From Oscillospiraceae bacterium (lineage in GTDB: Bacteria > Bacillota > Clostridia > Oscillospirales > JAAYXM01): a stretch of DNA of 64,000 nucleotides. Within the stretch, counting starts at the first letter, position 1, and every line of letters begins with the position of its first letter. The DNA lies in NCBI GenBank assembly GCA_015067485.1, contig SVMJ01000008.1:1-64000 (forward strand), read 5' to 3'. The notes under the pieces are model-generated. The model was given only the letters and a program-made list of their open reading frames with translations, did no database searches and was not told the origin of the DNA. Position numbers and translations under genes: made by a program. Positions 35,670-44,382 of this stretch are shown in pieces.

Positions 35670-35711
35670 AACCCCCTCCTTTGGCATTTAGTTACCACAA
35701 AGAGGGGGGTT
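35670..35711 (-). promoter_or_regulatory. Shine-Dalgarno-sequestering hairpin of folT
   Basis: In the mRNA AACCCCCCUCUUUG (35711-35698) can pair with CAAAGGAGGGGGUU (35683-35670), 13 of 14 positions with one wobble and one mismatch. This hides the folT ribosome site. It lies between the riboswitch and the start codon, so folate control is probably at translation. Confidence 0.7.
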
Positions 35712-35725
35712 CAAACCTTCCATGT

Positions 35726-35826
35726 GGCAGCGGGATGCGGAATCTGTACGGCAGCGCATTGGCGCTTTCGTCTGCGCAACAACTCCCCGTTTGCACAGCA
35801 CTTCACCCACAGAGACCTACTCTGCC
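35726..35826 (-). promoter_or_regulatory. Tetrahydrofolate (THF) riboswitch
   Basis: 101 bases on the minus strand between a P1 stem GGCAG/CTGCC. In order it shows GAGTAGG, GGTGAAGTG, a stem CTGTGCAA/TTGCGCAG around GGGGA, ACGAA, a GCGC-loop-GCGC hairpin and the 3' block TCCGCATCCCGCTGCC. The order and wording match the THF riboswitch consensus as I remember it. It stands directly upstream of folT, the classic target. Confidence 0.85.
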
Positions 35827-35838
35827 CTGACAGGAAAT

Positions 35839-35867
35839 ATTATACACCTGTATTCATAGGTTTGCAA
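35839..35867 (-). promoter_or_regulatory. Promoter of the THF riboswitch-folT transcript
   Basis: TTGCAA (35867-35862) and TATAAT (35844-35839) with 17-base spacing. Transcription would begin about six bases before the aptamer P1. Confidence 0.65.
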
Positions 35868-35875
35868 GGTTTTCT

Positions 35876-38464
35876 TTATTTTGTTGCAACTGTGAGCGCG
35901 CTTCCGTTAAAATCCACGATGATCTCGGTGTGCGGAGCAAGGTCTTCCGCGAGAATCGTTTTGCCCACCAGGGTTTCCACACGGCTCTGCAGGAACCGTT
36001 TGAGCGGACGCGCACCGTAGATCGGATCATAGCCGGAATCGATGACAAACTCCTTTGCTGCATCGGTCATGGAAAGGGTGAGTTGCTTTGCGGAAAGACG
36101 TTTTTGCAGATCAACCAGCAAGAGATCCACGATTTGCGTGATTTCGGCTTTGGTGAGCGGTTTGTAGAACACGGTGGCATCCAAACGGTTGAGAAACTCG
36201 GGACGGAACTGCAACTTCAGCAAGGAAGAGACACGGTTGCGGGTCTCTTCTGTGATCTCGCCGTTTGCACCGATGCCGTCTAAAATTTCACCGGATCCCA
36301 AATTGGAAGTCAAGATCAAAATGGTGTTTTTGAAATCCACCGTGCGACCTTGGGAATCGGTGATGCGCCCGTCATCCAGTACCTGGAGTAGTACGTGGAA
36401 CACGTCGGGGTGTGCCTTTTCCACTTCGTCAAACAGAACCACCGAGTATGGGCGTTTGCGCACCGCTTCGGTGAGTTGTCCTCCTTCTTCGTATCCGATG
36501 TATCCGGGAGGCGCACCGATCAGACGAGAGACCGCGTGCTTTTCCATATACTCGCTCATGTCGATACGGATCAGACTGCGCTCGTCATCGAAGAGTGCTT
36601 CGGCAAGTGCTTTCGCAAGTTCGGTTTTGCCCACGCCCGTGGGACCCAAGAACAGGAACGAGCCGATCGGGCGTTTGGGATCACCGATACCGGCACGCGA
36701 GCGGATAATCGCATCTGCCACTTCGCGTACCGCTTGGTCTTGTCCGATGACGCGCTGATGTAAAATGTCGTCCAGATGCAAGAGTTTTTCACGCTCGCCC
36801 TCCATGAGTTTGGCGACCGGGATTCCCGTCCATCTGCCCACAATGCGGGCGATTTCTTCTTCGGTGACTTTATCACGGAGCAGGGGGTCCGCTTGTGCAG
36901 TTTCCGCAAGCGCTTCTTCGCTTTCCAATTCTTTCTTGAGTTCGGGGAGACGACCGTATTTGAGTTCTGCTGCGCGGTTTAAGTCATACTTCATCTCGGC
37001 TTGCTCAATTTCCGCGTTGATCTGTTCCAGTTCTTCGCGGAGTTTCTGCACCTTGTTGATGGCGTTCTTTTCGTTTTCCCATCGCGCTTTCATTTCGTGG
37101 AACTCAGAGCGTAGTTGCGCGAGTTCCTTTTGAATCTCTGCGAGGTGTTCTTTGGACAAAGAATCCGTCTCTTTTTTGAGCGCGGCTTCTTCGATTTCAT
37201 ACTGCATGATTTTGCGCGATGCTTCGTCGAGCTCCTGCGGCATAGAATCCATCTCGGTACGGATCATGGCGCACGCTTCGTCCACCAAGTCGATTGCCTT
37301 GTCGGGAAGGTATCGGTCTGCAATATAGCGGTTGGACAGAGTGGCCGCAGCAATGAGTGCCTGGTCATGGATCTGTACCCCGTGATATACTTCGTAGCGT
37401 TCTTTCAGACCACGCAGGATGGAGATGGTGTCTTCCACAGTCGGTTCATCCACCAAGACCGGCTGGAATCTGCGCTCGAGTGCTGCATCTTTTTCGATAT
37501 ACAGGCGGTATTCGTTGAGCGTGGTTGCGCCGATACAATGGAGTTCACCGCGTGCCAGCAAAGGCTTTAAGAGATTCCCTGCATCCATCGCACCGTCGGT
37601 TTTTCCCGCACCCACGATGGTGTGCAGTTCGTCAATGAAGAGAATGATGCGACCTTCACTTTTCTTGACCTCTTCCAGAACCGCTTTCAGGCGTTCTTCA
37701 AATTCACCGCGGAATTTTGCACCCGCGATCAGCGCACCCATATCAAGTGAGAAGATACTGCGGTCTTTGAGCGACGCCGGTACATCTCCGCGCACGATAC
37801 GAAGCGCAAGTCCTTCTGCGATGGCGGTCTTGCCTACGCCCGGTTCACCGATCAGCACCGGGTTGTTTTTGGTCTTGCGCGAAAGGATACGGATGACGTT
37901 GCGAATTTCCTGGTCGCGACCGATGACCGGGTCCAACTTCTGATTGCGTGCGAGTGCGACAAGGTCAGTCGCATATTTTCCAAGCGCATCATAAGTGTCT
38001 TCCGGAGTGTCATTGGTCACACGGGCATTCCCACGCACCGCGGAGAGTGCTTTTAGGAATCCGTCTTTGGTGATTTGGTATAAGCGGAAAAATTCGCGCA
38101 CGGAATCGCTTGGATGCTCCAAGAGCCCGAGCATGAGATGCTCGACCGAAATATAGTCGTCCTTCATGCGCTTTGCCTGGGTTTCCGCAAAGGCGAGTGC
38201 GCGGTCGAGCGACTGGGAGAGATAGACGTTGGATTGATTTGCAAGTTTGGGGAGTTTCTCAATCTCTTTTCGCAGAGTTGCGGTGGCGGAATCAAGCTCC
38301 ACATTCATCGCGGTAAAAAGCTGCGGGATGAGCCCCTGCTCTTGAGTTGAGAGCGCATAAAGCAAATGGATTTGATCGACCTGCGTGTTTCCGTATTCTA
38401 CAGCAAGGCGTTGAGCAGACTGCAGCACTTCAAGAGATTTTTGTGTTAAGTTCTGTGCATTCAT
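35876..38464 (-). CDS. clpB: ATP-dependent disaggregase ClpB
   Basis: 862-residue AAA+ chaperone that extracts polypeptides from aggregates with DnaK. Clp N-domain (about 1-145); first AAA module with GEPGVGKT and DELHTI; the ClpB-specific middle coiled coil (about 400-520, rich in Glu/Lys) that distinguishes it from ClpC; second AAA module with GPTGVGKTE and DEVEKAH; ClpB C-terminal domain. The start at 38464 follows AGGAGG by eight bases. It is the second gene of an operon with an RHH protein gene only 12 bases upstream. No CIRCE or CtsR-like operator is seen. Confidence 0.96.
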   Translation of the reverse strand: MNAQNLTQKSLEVLQSAQRLAVEYGNTQVDQIHLLYALSTQEQGLIPQLFTAMNVELDSATATLRKEIEKLPKLANQSNVYLSQSLDRALAFAETQAKRMKDDYISVEHLMLGLLEHPSDSVREFFRLYQITKDGFLKALSAVRGNARVTNDTPEDTYDALGKYATDLVALARNQKLDPVIGRDQEIRNVIRILSRKTKNNPVLIGEPGVGKTAIAEGLALRIVRGDVPASLKDRSIFSLDMGALIAGAKFRGEFEERLKAVLEEVKKSEGRIILFIDELHTIVGAGKTDGAMDAGNLLKPLLARGELHCIGATTLNEYRLYIEKDAALERRFQPVLVDEPTVEDTISILRGLKERYEVYHGVQIHDQALIAAATLSNRYIADRYLPDKAIDLVDEACAMIRTEMDSMPQELDEASRKIMQYEIEEAALKKETDSLSKEHLAEIQKELAQLRSEFHEMKARWENEKNAINKVQKLREELEQINAEIEQAEMKYDLNRAAELKYGRLPELKKELESEEALAETAQADPLLRDKVTEEEIARIVGRWTGIPVAKLMEGEREKLLHLDDILHQRVIGQDQAVREVADAIIRSRAGIGDPKRPIGSFLFLGPTGVGKTELAKALAEALFDDERSLIRIDMSEYMEKHAVSRLIGAPPGYIGYEEGGQLTEAVRKRPYSVVLFDEVEKAHPDVFHVLLQVLDDGRITDSQGRTVDFKNTILILTSNLGSGEILDGIGANGEITEETRNRVSSLLKLQFRPEFLNRLDATVFYKPLTKAEITQIVDLLLVDLQKRLSAKQLTLSMTDAAKEFVIDSGYDPIYGARPLKRFLQSRVETLVGKTILAEDLAPHTEIIVDFNGSALTVATK

Positions 38465-38476
38465 CAAAAGCACCTC

Positions 38477-39112
38477 CTAATAAATCAAGGGATTTCTGCG
38501 CCGATATTCGGCATAACGCGATCCGATCAAGCGAATGTTAGCTGGATCGTCAAAAAACAGTTTCAAGGAAGAGTCAAACAAAGTGATATACTTTGCACAC
38601 GCATCCGCAAGGGTCTCGGCATCTGCCGAGAGTTCGTTTGTATAGAGTTTTCTCACAAAGCGGTTGGGGGAGATTTCGTATGAAATGTTTTTGCCAAGGA
38701 CGGTTTGTTCCAGTCGTGCCCACTCAATGTAGAACCGTGTCAAATGTTCCAGCAGGGCAGGACTCTTCGTGCGAAAGAACACGCGCAGTTCCCCAAATGC
38801 ATCCGACTGATCGCGATATAGCGCGAGTTGATAGCGGATGGTGGGGTTGTATTTATACCGCAGGGAACTTTGCAGAGATAGCATGGAGTCGCCCTGTTGC
38901 AAATTGAGTTTGAATCCGTCGATCATGCGGATCGCGTTCTCCAAATGCGAGAAGATGTCCGACATCCGCTTTTCCGGAGTGGTGAGCGAAAGAGATTCTG
39001 CCAAAAGTTGATTGATCATATTGCTGCGACTGGTTCCGTGCGTATAGGCAAGGCGGTCCACTTCTTCCACCAAACGGTCCATCAAAACCAGACTGTATAC
39101 ACTTTTACTCAT
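38477..39112 (-). CDS. Ribbon-helix-helix protein with unknown C-terminal domain, upstream of clpB
   Basis: 211 residues. Residues 1-45 look like a CopG/MetJ-type ribbon-helix-helix: a beta strand KSVYSLVLMDRLVEEVDRLA followed by THGTSRSNMINQLLAESL. Residues about 50-210 form an alpha-helical domain that I do not recognise, with many aromatic and charged residues. The start at 39112 follows AAGGATG; an upstream extension would cross the promoter. The -35 region carries a perfect eight-base inverted repeat. Its position directly before clpB suggests a transcription factor controlling itself and clpB, perhaps with the C-terminal domain sensing stress. This is inference. Confidence 0.75.
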   Translation of the reverse strand: MSKSVYSLVLMDRLVEEVDRLAYTHGTSRSNMINQLLAESLSLTTPEKRMSDIFSHLENAIRMIDGFKLNLQQGDSMLSLQSSLRYKYNPTIRYQLALYRDQSDAFGELRVFFRTKSPALLEHLTRFYIEWARLEQTVLGKNISYEISPNRFVRKLYTNELSADAETLADACAKYITLFDSSLKLFFDDPANIRLIGSRYAEYRRRNPLIY

Positions 39113-39140
39113 CAGATCACATCCTTTTCTTTCTGAGTTT

Positions 39141-39168
39141 AGTATAACACGGTTTAATAATTTGTCAA
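39141..39168 (-). promoter_or_regulatory. Promoter of the RHH-clpB operon
   Basis: TTGACA (39168-39163) and TATACT (39146-39141) with 16-base spacing on the minus strand, 29 bases before the start codon. Confidence 0.75.
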
Positions 39169-39177
39169 TCAAATTAT
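39157..39177. promoter_or_regulatory. Candidate operator over the RHH-clpB promoter
   Basis: ATAATTTG-tcaat-CAAATTAT is a perfect eight-base inverted repeat with a five-base centre. It covers the -35 box of the RHH-clpB promoter and lies about 20 bases upstream of the divergent rsuA-type promoter. RHH dimers commonly bind such repeats. AT-rich composition makes chance occurrence possible. Confidence 0.5.
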
Positions 39178-39195
39178 ATAAATTTTTAAACAAAG

Positions 39196-39224
39196 TTTAC
39201 AAAAAGGAGAAGATGTGATACACT
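39196..39224 (+). promoter_or_regulatory. Promoter of the pseudouridine synthase gene
   Basis: TTTACA (39196-39201) and TACACT (39219-39224) with 17-base spacing. Confidence 0.6.
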
Positions 39225-39249
39225 GATGGAGATTGAAAGGAGGTGCGAT

Positions 39250-39975
39250 ATGGCTGGGTTTCGTTTGGATCGCCTGCTCAGCGCGAGCGGAAAGTACACG
39301 CGGAGCGAAGCGAAGGATCTGATCCGAAAAGGGAAGGTTACGGTCGACGGAGTTTGTGTTACAAAGGCGGAAACAAAGTGTGAAGACCTTGCAGATATTA
39401 TCGTGTGCGGCGTACCCCTGAATTTCAGAGAATATCATTATATTATGCTCAACAAACCTGCGGGTGTTTTGTCGGCAACCGAAGACCGACGGGATACGGT
39501 AGCGTTGGAGCTACTCTCTGAGCAGTATCGCGCACTGAAACTATTTCCTGCGGGAAGACTGGACAAAGACGCGGAAGGTTTTTTGCTTCTCACCAATGAC
39601 GGGAAACTTGCACATGGGTTGATGAGTCCGCGTCGTCATGTGGATAAATGTTATTATGTGAGAGTAGCCGGAAGTCTCGATGACACCGATTGCACCGCGT
39701 TTGAACACGGGGTCATCATCGACGGGGATTATCAAACCATGCCGGCAAAACTCGAGATTTTGAAGAGCGGAGATGAGTCTGAGGCGTGCGTTACCGTGCA
39801 GGAAGGCAGATTCCACCAGGTAAAGAAGATGTTTCTCTCACGTGGGAAATGCGTGCTTTATCTCAAACGCCTTTCCATTGCGGGCGTGCGTTTGGATGAC
39901 GCTCTGAACCCCGGGGAATACCGCGTGCTCACCGAAGAGGAAGAAGCACAGATGAAACGGGAGATCGAGTCTTAA
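39250..39975 (+). CDS. RsuA/RluB-family pseudouridine synthase
   Basis: 241 residues. N-terminal S4 RNA-binding domain (about 1-60, RLDRLLSASGKYTRSEAK) and a C-terminal pseudouridine synthase domain with the catalytic Asp in FPAGRLDKDAEGFLLLTND. The length and S4 spacing fit RsuA, which makes pseudouridine 516 in 16S rRNA, or a close 23S enzyme of the RluB/E/F group. The start at 39250 follows GGAGG by six bases; an upstream frame extension is disregarded. Divergent from the RHH-clpB operon. Confidence 0.9.
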   Translation: MAGFRLDRLLSASGKYTRSEAKDLIRKGKVTVDGVCVTKAETKCEDLADIIVCGVPLNFREYHYIMLNKPAGVLSATEDRRDTVALELLSEQYRALKLFPAGRLDKDAEGFLLLTNDGKLAHGLMSPRRHVDKCYYVRVAGSLDDTDCTAFEHGVIIDGDYQTMPAKLEILKSGDESEACVTVQEGRFHQVKKMFLSRGKCVLYLKRLSIAGVRLDDALNPGEYRVLTEEEEAQMKREIES

Positions 39976-40110
39976 CAAGGCAGATTGCACAAAGGATGAT
40001 AGAAAGATTTGTTACTTCCGTGACTATACGGGAGTGAAAAAACATGGTATCATGGTATACATAAAGAAAAGGCTATTTATGCCCGAAAGAAATATTGGAG
40101 GTTGCTCACA

Positions 40111-41223
40111 ATGTCTAGTTTGTCCTTGAAAAACATTTATAAGCGTTTTGCCGGCGGCGTAACTGCAGTTTCCGATTTCAACATTGATATCGAAGACAAA
40201 GAGTTCGTCATTTTGGTTGGTCCGTCCGGTTGCGGTAAGTCCACCACTCTGCGTATGATCGCAGGTTTGGAAGAGATTTCCGAAGGTGAACTCTACATCG
40301 ATGACACTTTGGTCAACGATATCGCACCGAAGGATCGCGACATCGCAATGGTGTTCCAGAACTACGCTTTGTATCCGCATATGACCGTTTATGAAAACAT
40401 GGCATTCGGTCTGAAACTCCGCAAGACCCCGAAGGATGAAATCCGCCGCCGTGTTGAAGAAGCAGCACGCATCTTGGAAATCGACCACTTGCTCGACCGT
40501 AAGCCGAAGGCTCTCTCCGGTGGTCAGCGTCAGCGTGTCGCACTCGGTCGTGCAATCGTTCGTCAGCCGAAGGTCTTCCTGCTTGACGAACCGCTTTCCA
40601 ATCTCGACGCAAAGCTCCGTGCTTCCATGCGTTCCGAGCTTTCCAAACTCCATCAGAAGTTGGCAACCACCTTCATCTACGTTACCCACGACCAGGTCGA
40701 AGCAATGACCATGGGTACCCGTATCGTTGTTATGAAGGACGGTTTCGTTCAGCAGATCGCTGCTCCGGATGTTCTTTACAACACTCCGGCAAATCTCTTC
40801 GTTGCAACCTTCATGGGTTCTCCGCAGATGAACACCTTCGAAGCAAAGCTCACTGAAGAAAACGGCGTAACCTACGCTTGCTTCGGCGATGTTAAGATTG
40901 CTCTGCCGGAAGGCAAGGGCAGAAAGCCGGAAGTTCTTTCCTACATCGGCAAGGAAGTCATCTTGGGCATCCGTCCGGAAGACATCCATGACGAAGAAAT
41001 CTTCCTCAGCCAGTATCCGGATGCACAGGCAGATGCAGTTGTTGACGTCTCCGAAATGATGGGTGCTGAAACCCATTTGCATCTTAACTGCGCAGGTATC
41101 AACATGGTTGCTCGCGTTTCCCCGCGTGCACACACCAAGATCGGCGACAACATCAAGATCGTCTTCAACACAAACAAGATCCATCTCTTCGACAAGGAAA
41201 CCGAAAAGGTTATCACCAACTAA
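40111..41223 (+). CDS. Sugar ABC transporter ATP-binding protein (MsmX/UgpC type)
   Basis: 370-residue ATPase of the CUT1 carbohydrate importers. Walker A GPSGCGKST, signature LSGGQRQRV, Walker B VFLLDEPLSNLD, switch His in THDQ. A C-terminal OB/TOBE regulatory domain (about 240-365) includes GIRPEDIH. No permease or binding-protein gene is near, as for MsmX, which serves several importers. It has the strongest codon bias in the neighbourhood, implying high expression. GGAGG precedes the ATG; a possible GTGAAA-16-TATACA promoter is at 40034-40061. Terminator at 41323-41358. Confidence 0.93.
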   Translation: MSSLSLKNIYKRFAGGVTAVSDFNIDIEDKEFVILVGPSGCGKSTTLRMIAGLEEISEGELYIDDTLVNDIAPKDRDIAMVFQNYALYPHMTVYENMAFGLKLRKTPKDEIRRRVEEAARILEIDHLLDRKPKALSGGQRQRVALGRAIVRQPKVFLLDEPLSNLDAKLRASMRSELSKLHQKLATTFIYVTHDQVEAMTMGTRIVVMKDGFVQQIAAPDVLYNTPANLFVATFMGSPQMNTFEAKLTEENGVTYACFGDVKIALPEGKGRKPEVLSYIGKEVILGIRPEDIHDEEIFLSQYPDAQADAVVDVSEMMGAETHLHLNCAGINMVARVSPRAHTKIGDNIKIVFNTNKIHLFDKETEKVITN

Positions 41224-41259
41224 GTTTTCGTGGAAAGCGCCTCAAAGCAACTCGCTTTC

Positions 41260-41533
41260 GGCGGCTTCAGTTAGGGAGAAAATGGTTTTGGACCGTTCTT
41301 TTCCGCAAATACTGCATCAAAAAAACACCGTAATCCGTCAGATTACGGTGTTTTTGTTCTTTGTCTTTGCGAAAAAGTTCACGCCCAAAACTGCTACGCA
41401 TCCTAAAACGAGGATTTCGTGATTCGGAGCGAGCAAAAATTGCGAGAGAATCCTGGCGGATCTTGAGCGATTTTTGGGATGCTACGGACTCGAAATACCG
41501 TTTTAGGACAATTGATCCCTAACTGAAGACGCC
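41260..41533. repeat. Inverted terminal copies flanking a long stem-loop
   Basis: GGCGGCTTCAGTTAGGGA (41260-41277) and its reverse complement at 41516-41533 match at 17 of 18 positions. Each is bordered on its outer side by a GCGCC/GGCG hairpin. Inside, 41401-41508 folds back on itself with conserved blocks such as CCTAAAACG, ATTTCG and CAAAAAT on both arms. Confidence 0.75.
41323..41358 (+). terminator. Terminator of the MsmX-type ATPase gene
   Basis: AACACCGTAATC-cgtca-GATTACGGTGTT followed by a T run, about 100 bases after the stop codon. Confidence 0.85.
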
Positions 41534-41568
41534 GTTGGCGCTTTTTTAGATTGTTTACATTCTTGTCA

Positions 41569-41597
41569 TTGATTTTTCGACAAAAGTTTGCTATGAT
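41569..41597 (+). promoter_or_regulatory. Probable promoter of the CdaR-type regulator gene
   Basis: TTGATT (41569-41574) and TATGAT (41592-41597), 17-base spacer. ATGATAAT (41593-41600) and ATTATCAT (41618-41625) form a perfect inverted repeat across the start of transcription. Confidence 0.5.
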
Positions 41598-41637
41598 AAT
41601 ATATGTGTATAACTAAAATTATCATGGGGTGGTTTTG

Positions 41638-42726
41638 ATGTCCGGAAGAATGTTGCAGAGTGTTGTATTACAGATGAAGGAAGCAACAGATCGTATCATC
41701 GGCGTGTTGGATGCATCCGGTGCCGTGATCGCTTGTACCAACCTGTCTAAGATGGGGGAAAACAACGAACGCGCACTTAGTCTTTTGGAATCTGCGGAAA
41801 CATGTGTGAAAAATAGCGGCTTCACCTACAAAGCACTTGCCTCATGGGGTATGCGCATCGACTACGCCGTGTTCGTGGAAGGGGAAGACGCACTTGCGGA
41901 AAGCCTGTGTCAGATGGCTGCAGTTGCGCTGAATAGTGCAAAGAAGTTCTACGACGAAAAACACGACAAAGCAACTTTCGTGAAAAACATCATTTTGGAT
42001 AATATTCTCCCGGGCGATATCTATGTCCGCTCGAACGAACTGAACTTTGCGACTGATGTTCCCCGCGTGGTCTTTTTGATCCGTCAAACCGATAAGACCG
42101 ACATTGCCGCGGTGGACGTTTTGGAGAATCTCTTCCCGGATAAGCAGCAGGATTTCGTTCTCAGCGTGAGCGAGAGCGATTTGGTGCTGGTCAAGGAAGT
42201 GCGCGCCAATGCGGGTGCGAAGGAATTTGTCAAACTGGCAAAGACCATTGAAGAAACACTCAATTCCGAACTGTTTGTGAAAACCGTCATCGGCATCGGT
42301 ACGGTTGCACCGAGTCTCAAAGACCTGTCGGTTTCCTATAAGGAAGCACAGAGCGCACTCGAAGTCGGAAAAGTGTTTGATACCGAGAAGAACATCATCA
42401 GTTATGAAAACCTGGGCATCGGGCGCTTGATTTATCAGCTCCCGACAACCCTGTGTGAGATGTTCCTTTCCGAAGTGTTCAAAAAGAGCTCGATCGATGC
42501 GCTGGATCAGGAAACTCTGTTCACCATTCAGAAATTCTTTGAAAATAACTTGAACGTTTCCGAGACCTCTCGTAAACTCTTCGTTCACCGTAACACTCTG
42601 GTTTATCGCTTGGAGAAGATCAAGAAAATCACCGGTTTGGATTTGCGTGAATTTGACCATGCGATCGTCTTCAAAGTCGCTTTGATGGTTAAGAAATACT
42701 TATCGAACAACGAGATCGCTTTTTAA
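41638..42726 (+). CDS. CdaR/PucR-family transcriptional regulator
   Basis: 362 residues. The N-terminal part (about 1-125) has an unidentified sensor-like domain; the middle (about 130-270) resembles the degenerate GGDEF-like domain of CdaR proteins. The C-terminal helix-turn-helix of PucR type (about 290-360) contains FFENNLNVSETSRKLFVHRN and TLVYRLEKIKKITGLD. Homologs control carbohydrate-acid or purine use. GGGGTGG precedes the ATG 41638. It lies 31 bases before ftsE on the same strand, so it may be co-transcribed with the division operon. Confidence 0.85.
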   Translation: MSGRMLQSVVLQMKEATDRIIGVLDASGAVIACTNLSKMGENNERALSLLESAETCVKNSGFTYKALASWGMRIDYAVFVEGEDALAESLCQMAAVALNSAKKFYDEKHDKATFVKNIILDNILPGDIYVRSNELNFATDVPRVVFLIRQTDKTDIAAVDVLENLFPDKQQDFVLSVSESDLVLVKEVRANAGAKEFVKLAKTIEETLNSELFVKTVIGIGTVAPSLKDLSVSYKEAQSALEVGKVFDTEKNIISYENLGIGRLIYQLPTTLCEMFLSEVFKKSSIDALDQETLFTIQKFFENNLNVSETSRKLFVHRNTLVYRLEKIKKITGLDLREFDHAIVFKVALMVKKYLSNNEIAF

Positions 42727-42757
42727 GCATTTACGATAGAAAGGAAGGCCTTTGTAT

Positions 42758-43447
42758 ATGGTCAGACTGTTGGACGTGTGCAAGGTATATGAAAACGGCA
42801 CACCTGCGCTGAAAGGGATTAACCTTCAGATCGATGACGGCGAGTTTGTCTTTTTGGTTGGGTCATCTGCGTCGGGAAAATCCACACTTGTCAAGACACT
42901 TACGAGTGAAGTGAAAATGACTTCCGGTCGCGGTATCATCAACGGATTCAATCTTAATAAAATCAAAGACAAAGACATCCCAAAACTCCGCAGAACCATT
43001 GGTATCGTGTTTCAGGATTTCCGCTTGATCGAAAAGAAAAGTGTATATGAAAATGTCGCATTTGCGATGCGTGCGGTGGGGGCACCCCCTCGTGCGATCA
43101 AAAAACGCGTGATGTATGTCTTGCGTCTGGTAGGTCTGGACCACAAAGCTGCTTGTCTTCCGAAACAACTTTCGGGTGGTGAACAGCAGCGTGTGGCAGT
43201 CGCACGTGCGCTGGTCAATAATCCCCGAATGATCATTGCAGACGAACCGACCGGCAACCTTGACCCGAAGATGTCGATGGATATCATGCGTCTGCTCGAA
43301 CAAATCAATGCACTCGGCACCACGATTCTGGTTGTCACCCATGAACGTGAGTTGGTCAATGCGTTCTCCAAACGCGTGGTAGCGATTGGAGAAGGGCGCA
43401 TCATCAGTGACAAGACAGGTGGGTATTATCAAGATGAAATTGTATAA
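42758..43447 (+). CDS. ftsE: Cell division ATP-binding protein FtsE
   Basis: 229-residue cytosolic ATPase that works with FtsX to switch on peptidoglycan hydrolases at the septum. Walker A GSSASGKST, signature LSGGEQQRV, Walker B MIIADEPTGNLDP. Length is standard. The ATG at 42758 follows GGAAGG by nine bases; a TTG two codons earlier is too close to the site. It overlaps ftsX by 14 bases. Confidence 0.95.
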   Translation: MVRLLDVCKVYENGTPALKGINLQIDDGEFVFLVGSSASGKSTLVKTLTSEVKMTSGRGIINGFNLNKIKDKDIPKLRRTIGIVFQDFRLIEKKSVYENVAFAMRAVGAPPRAIKKRVMYVLRLVGLDHKAACLPKQLSGGEQQRVAVARALVNNPRMIIADEPTGNLDPKMSMDIMRLLEQINALGTTILVVTHERELVNAFSKRVVAIGEGRIISDKTGGYYQDEIV

Positions 43448-44321
43448 TATTTCTTATTTTTTCCGTGAAGCATTTTCCAGTATCTTTACCCACCGCCTGA
43501 TGAGCGTTGCGGCGACCGGCGTCATCATGGCGTGTCTGCTCTTGATGGGCAGTTTCACCTTGCTTTCGGTCAATATTGAGCACATGCTCGAAGAAGTGGA
43601 AGCAAAAAACCAGGTGGTGGTTTTTGTCAATGAAACCTATACCGCAGAGCAAGCACAAGCCATCGCGGCTGATGTCAAAGCGGTGGAAAATGTAGTGGAT
43701 GCACAGTATGTCTCGCGCGAACAAGCACTCGAAGAATTCCGTGTGGAACTCGGCGAAGACAGTAGTTTGCTTGACGGGCTTGGAAACGACAATCCGCTTC
43801 GCAACCGCTACGTTATCACCATGAAAGATCAGGCACTCACCCAGCAAACCGCAAACCTGCTTCGCAAAGTTGAGGGCGTTGCGGATGTGCAGTCACGTGC
43901 CGACATCTCGGACAAAATCGTGCAGTTGCGTCACATTGTGTCGGCAGTTTGCATCGTTTTGATTCTGATGTTGTTTGCGGTTTCGGTGTTCATTATTTCC
44001 AATACGGTAAACCTTACCATTTTCAACCGCAAGGAAGAAATTGCGATTATGAAAATGGTCGGTGCGGGAAACGGCTTTGTCCGCGCTCCCTTTATGCTCG
44101 AAGGCATGATTCTCGGTGCGGCAGGTGCGCTGGTTGCGTACTTGTTGCAGTGGGGACTCTATGAATATCTGATCGGTGTGGTTCTGGCGGACTTCTCGAT
44201 TTTCTCCATGATCGGTTTCGGTGAAACCGCAGGCATGATCGCGATTTTGTTCGCGGTGGTGGGGATTTTGGTCGGAAGCATCGGAAGCGGTATCACCATG
44301 CGGAAATATCTCCGTGTGTGA
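43434..44321 (+). CDS. ftsX: Cell division protein FtsX
   Basis: 295-residue membrane partner of FtsE. One helix near residues 22-45, an extracellular domain (about 50-165), then three helices in the second half, the type used to contact a periplasmic or wall hydrolase activator. The start at 43434 lies within the ftsE end and follows AGGTGGG. The next gene encodes a coiled-coil M23 protein, the expected extracellular partner. Confidence 0.95.
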   Translation: MKLYNISYFFREAFSSIFTHRLMSVAATGVIMACLLLMGSFTLLSVNIEHMLEEVEAKNQVVVFVNETYTAEQAQAIAADVKAVENVVDAQYVSREQALEEFRVELGEDSSLLDGLGNDNPLRNRYVITMKDQALTQQTANLLRKVEGVADVQSRADISDKIVQLRHIVSAVCIVLILMLFAVSVFIISNTVNLTIFNRKEEIAIMKMVGAGNGFVRAPFMLEGMILGAAGALVAYLLQWGLYEYLIGVVLADFSIFSMIGFGETAGMIAILFAVVGILVGSIGSGITMRKYLRV

Positions 44322-44382
44322 TGACAGTATTCCCCAAATATTCCGTAGCACCCGTGTTAGACTCTATGACGGAGGTGTAAAA

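Larger units (their letters stand above)
41224..41637. other. 414-base intergenic region with nested inverted repeats
   Basis: No gene is visible. In order it holds a left copy of a short repeat (GGCGGCTTCAGTTAGGGA, 41260-41277, next to a hairpin GCGCC...GGCGG); the msmX terminator (41323-41358); a long imperfect stem-loop (41401-41508) whose ends TCCTAAAACG/CGTTTTAGGA pair perfectly; a right inverted copy of the repeat (41516-41533) followed by the hairpin CGCC-gtt-GGCG and a T run; and the promoter of the next gene. It may be a mobile repeat or a structured RNA. Confidence 0.7.

Noticed and set aside
39113-39200. CIRCE or CtsR operator for clpB
   Set aside because: No TTAGCACTC-N9-GAGTGCTAA or tandem CtsR heptads; only the unrelated AT-rich inverted repeat reported above.
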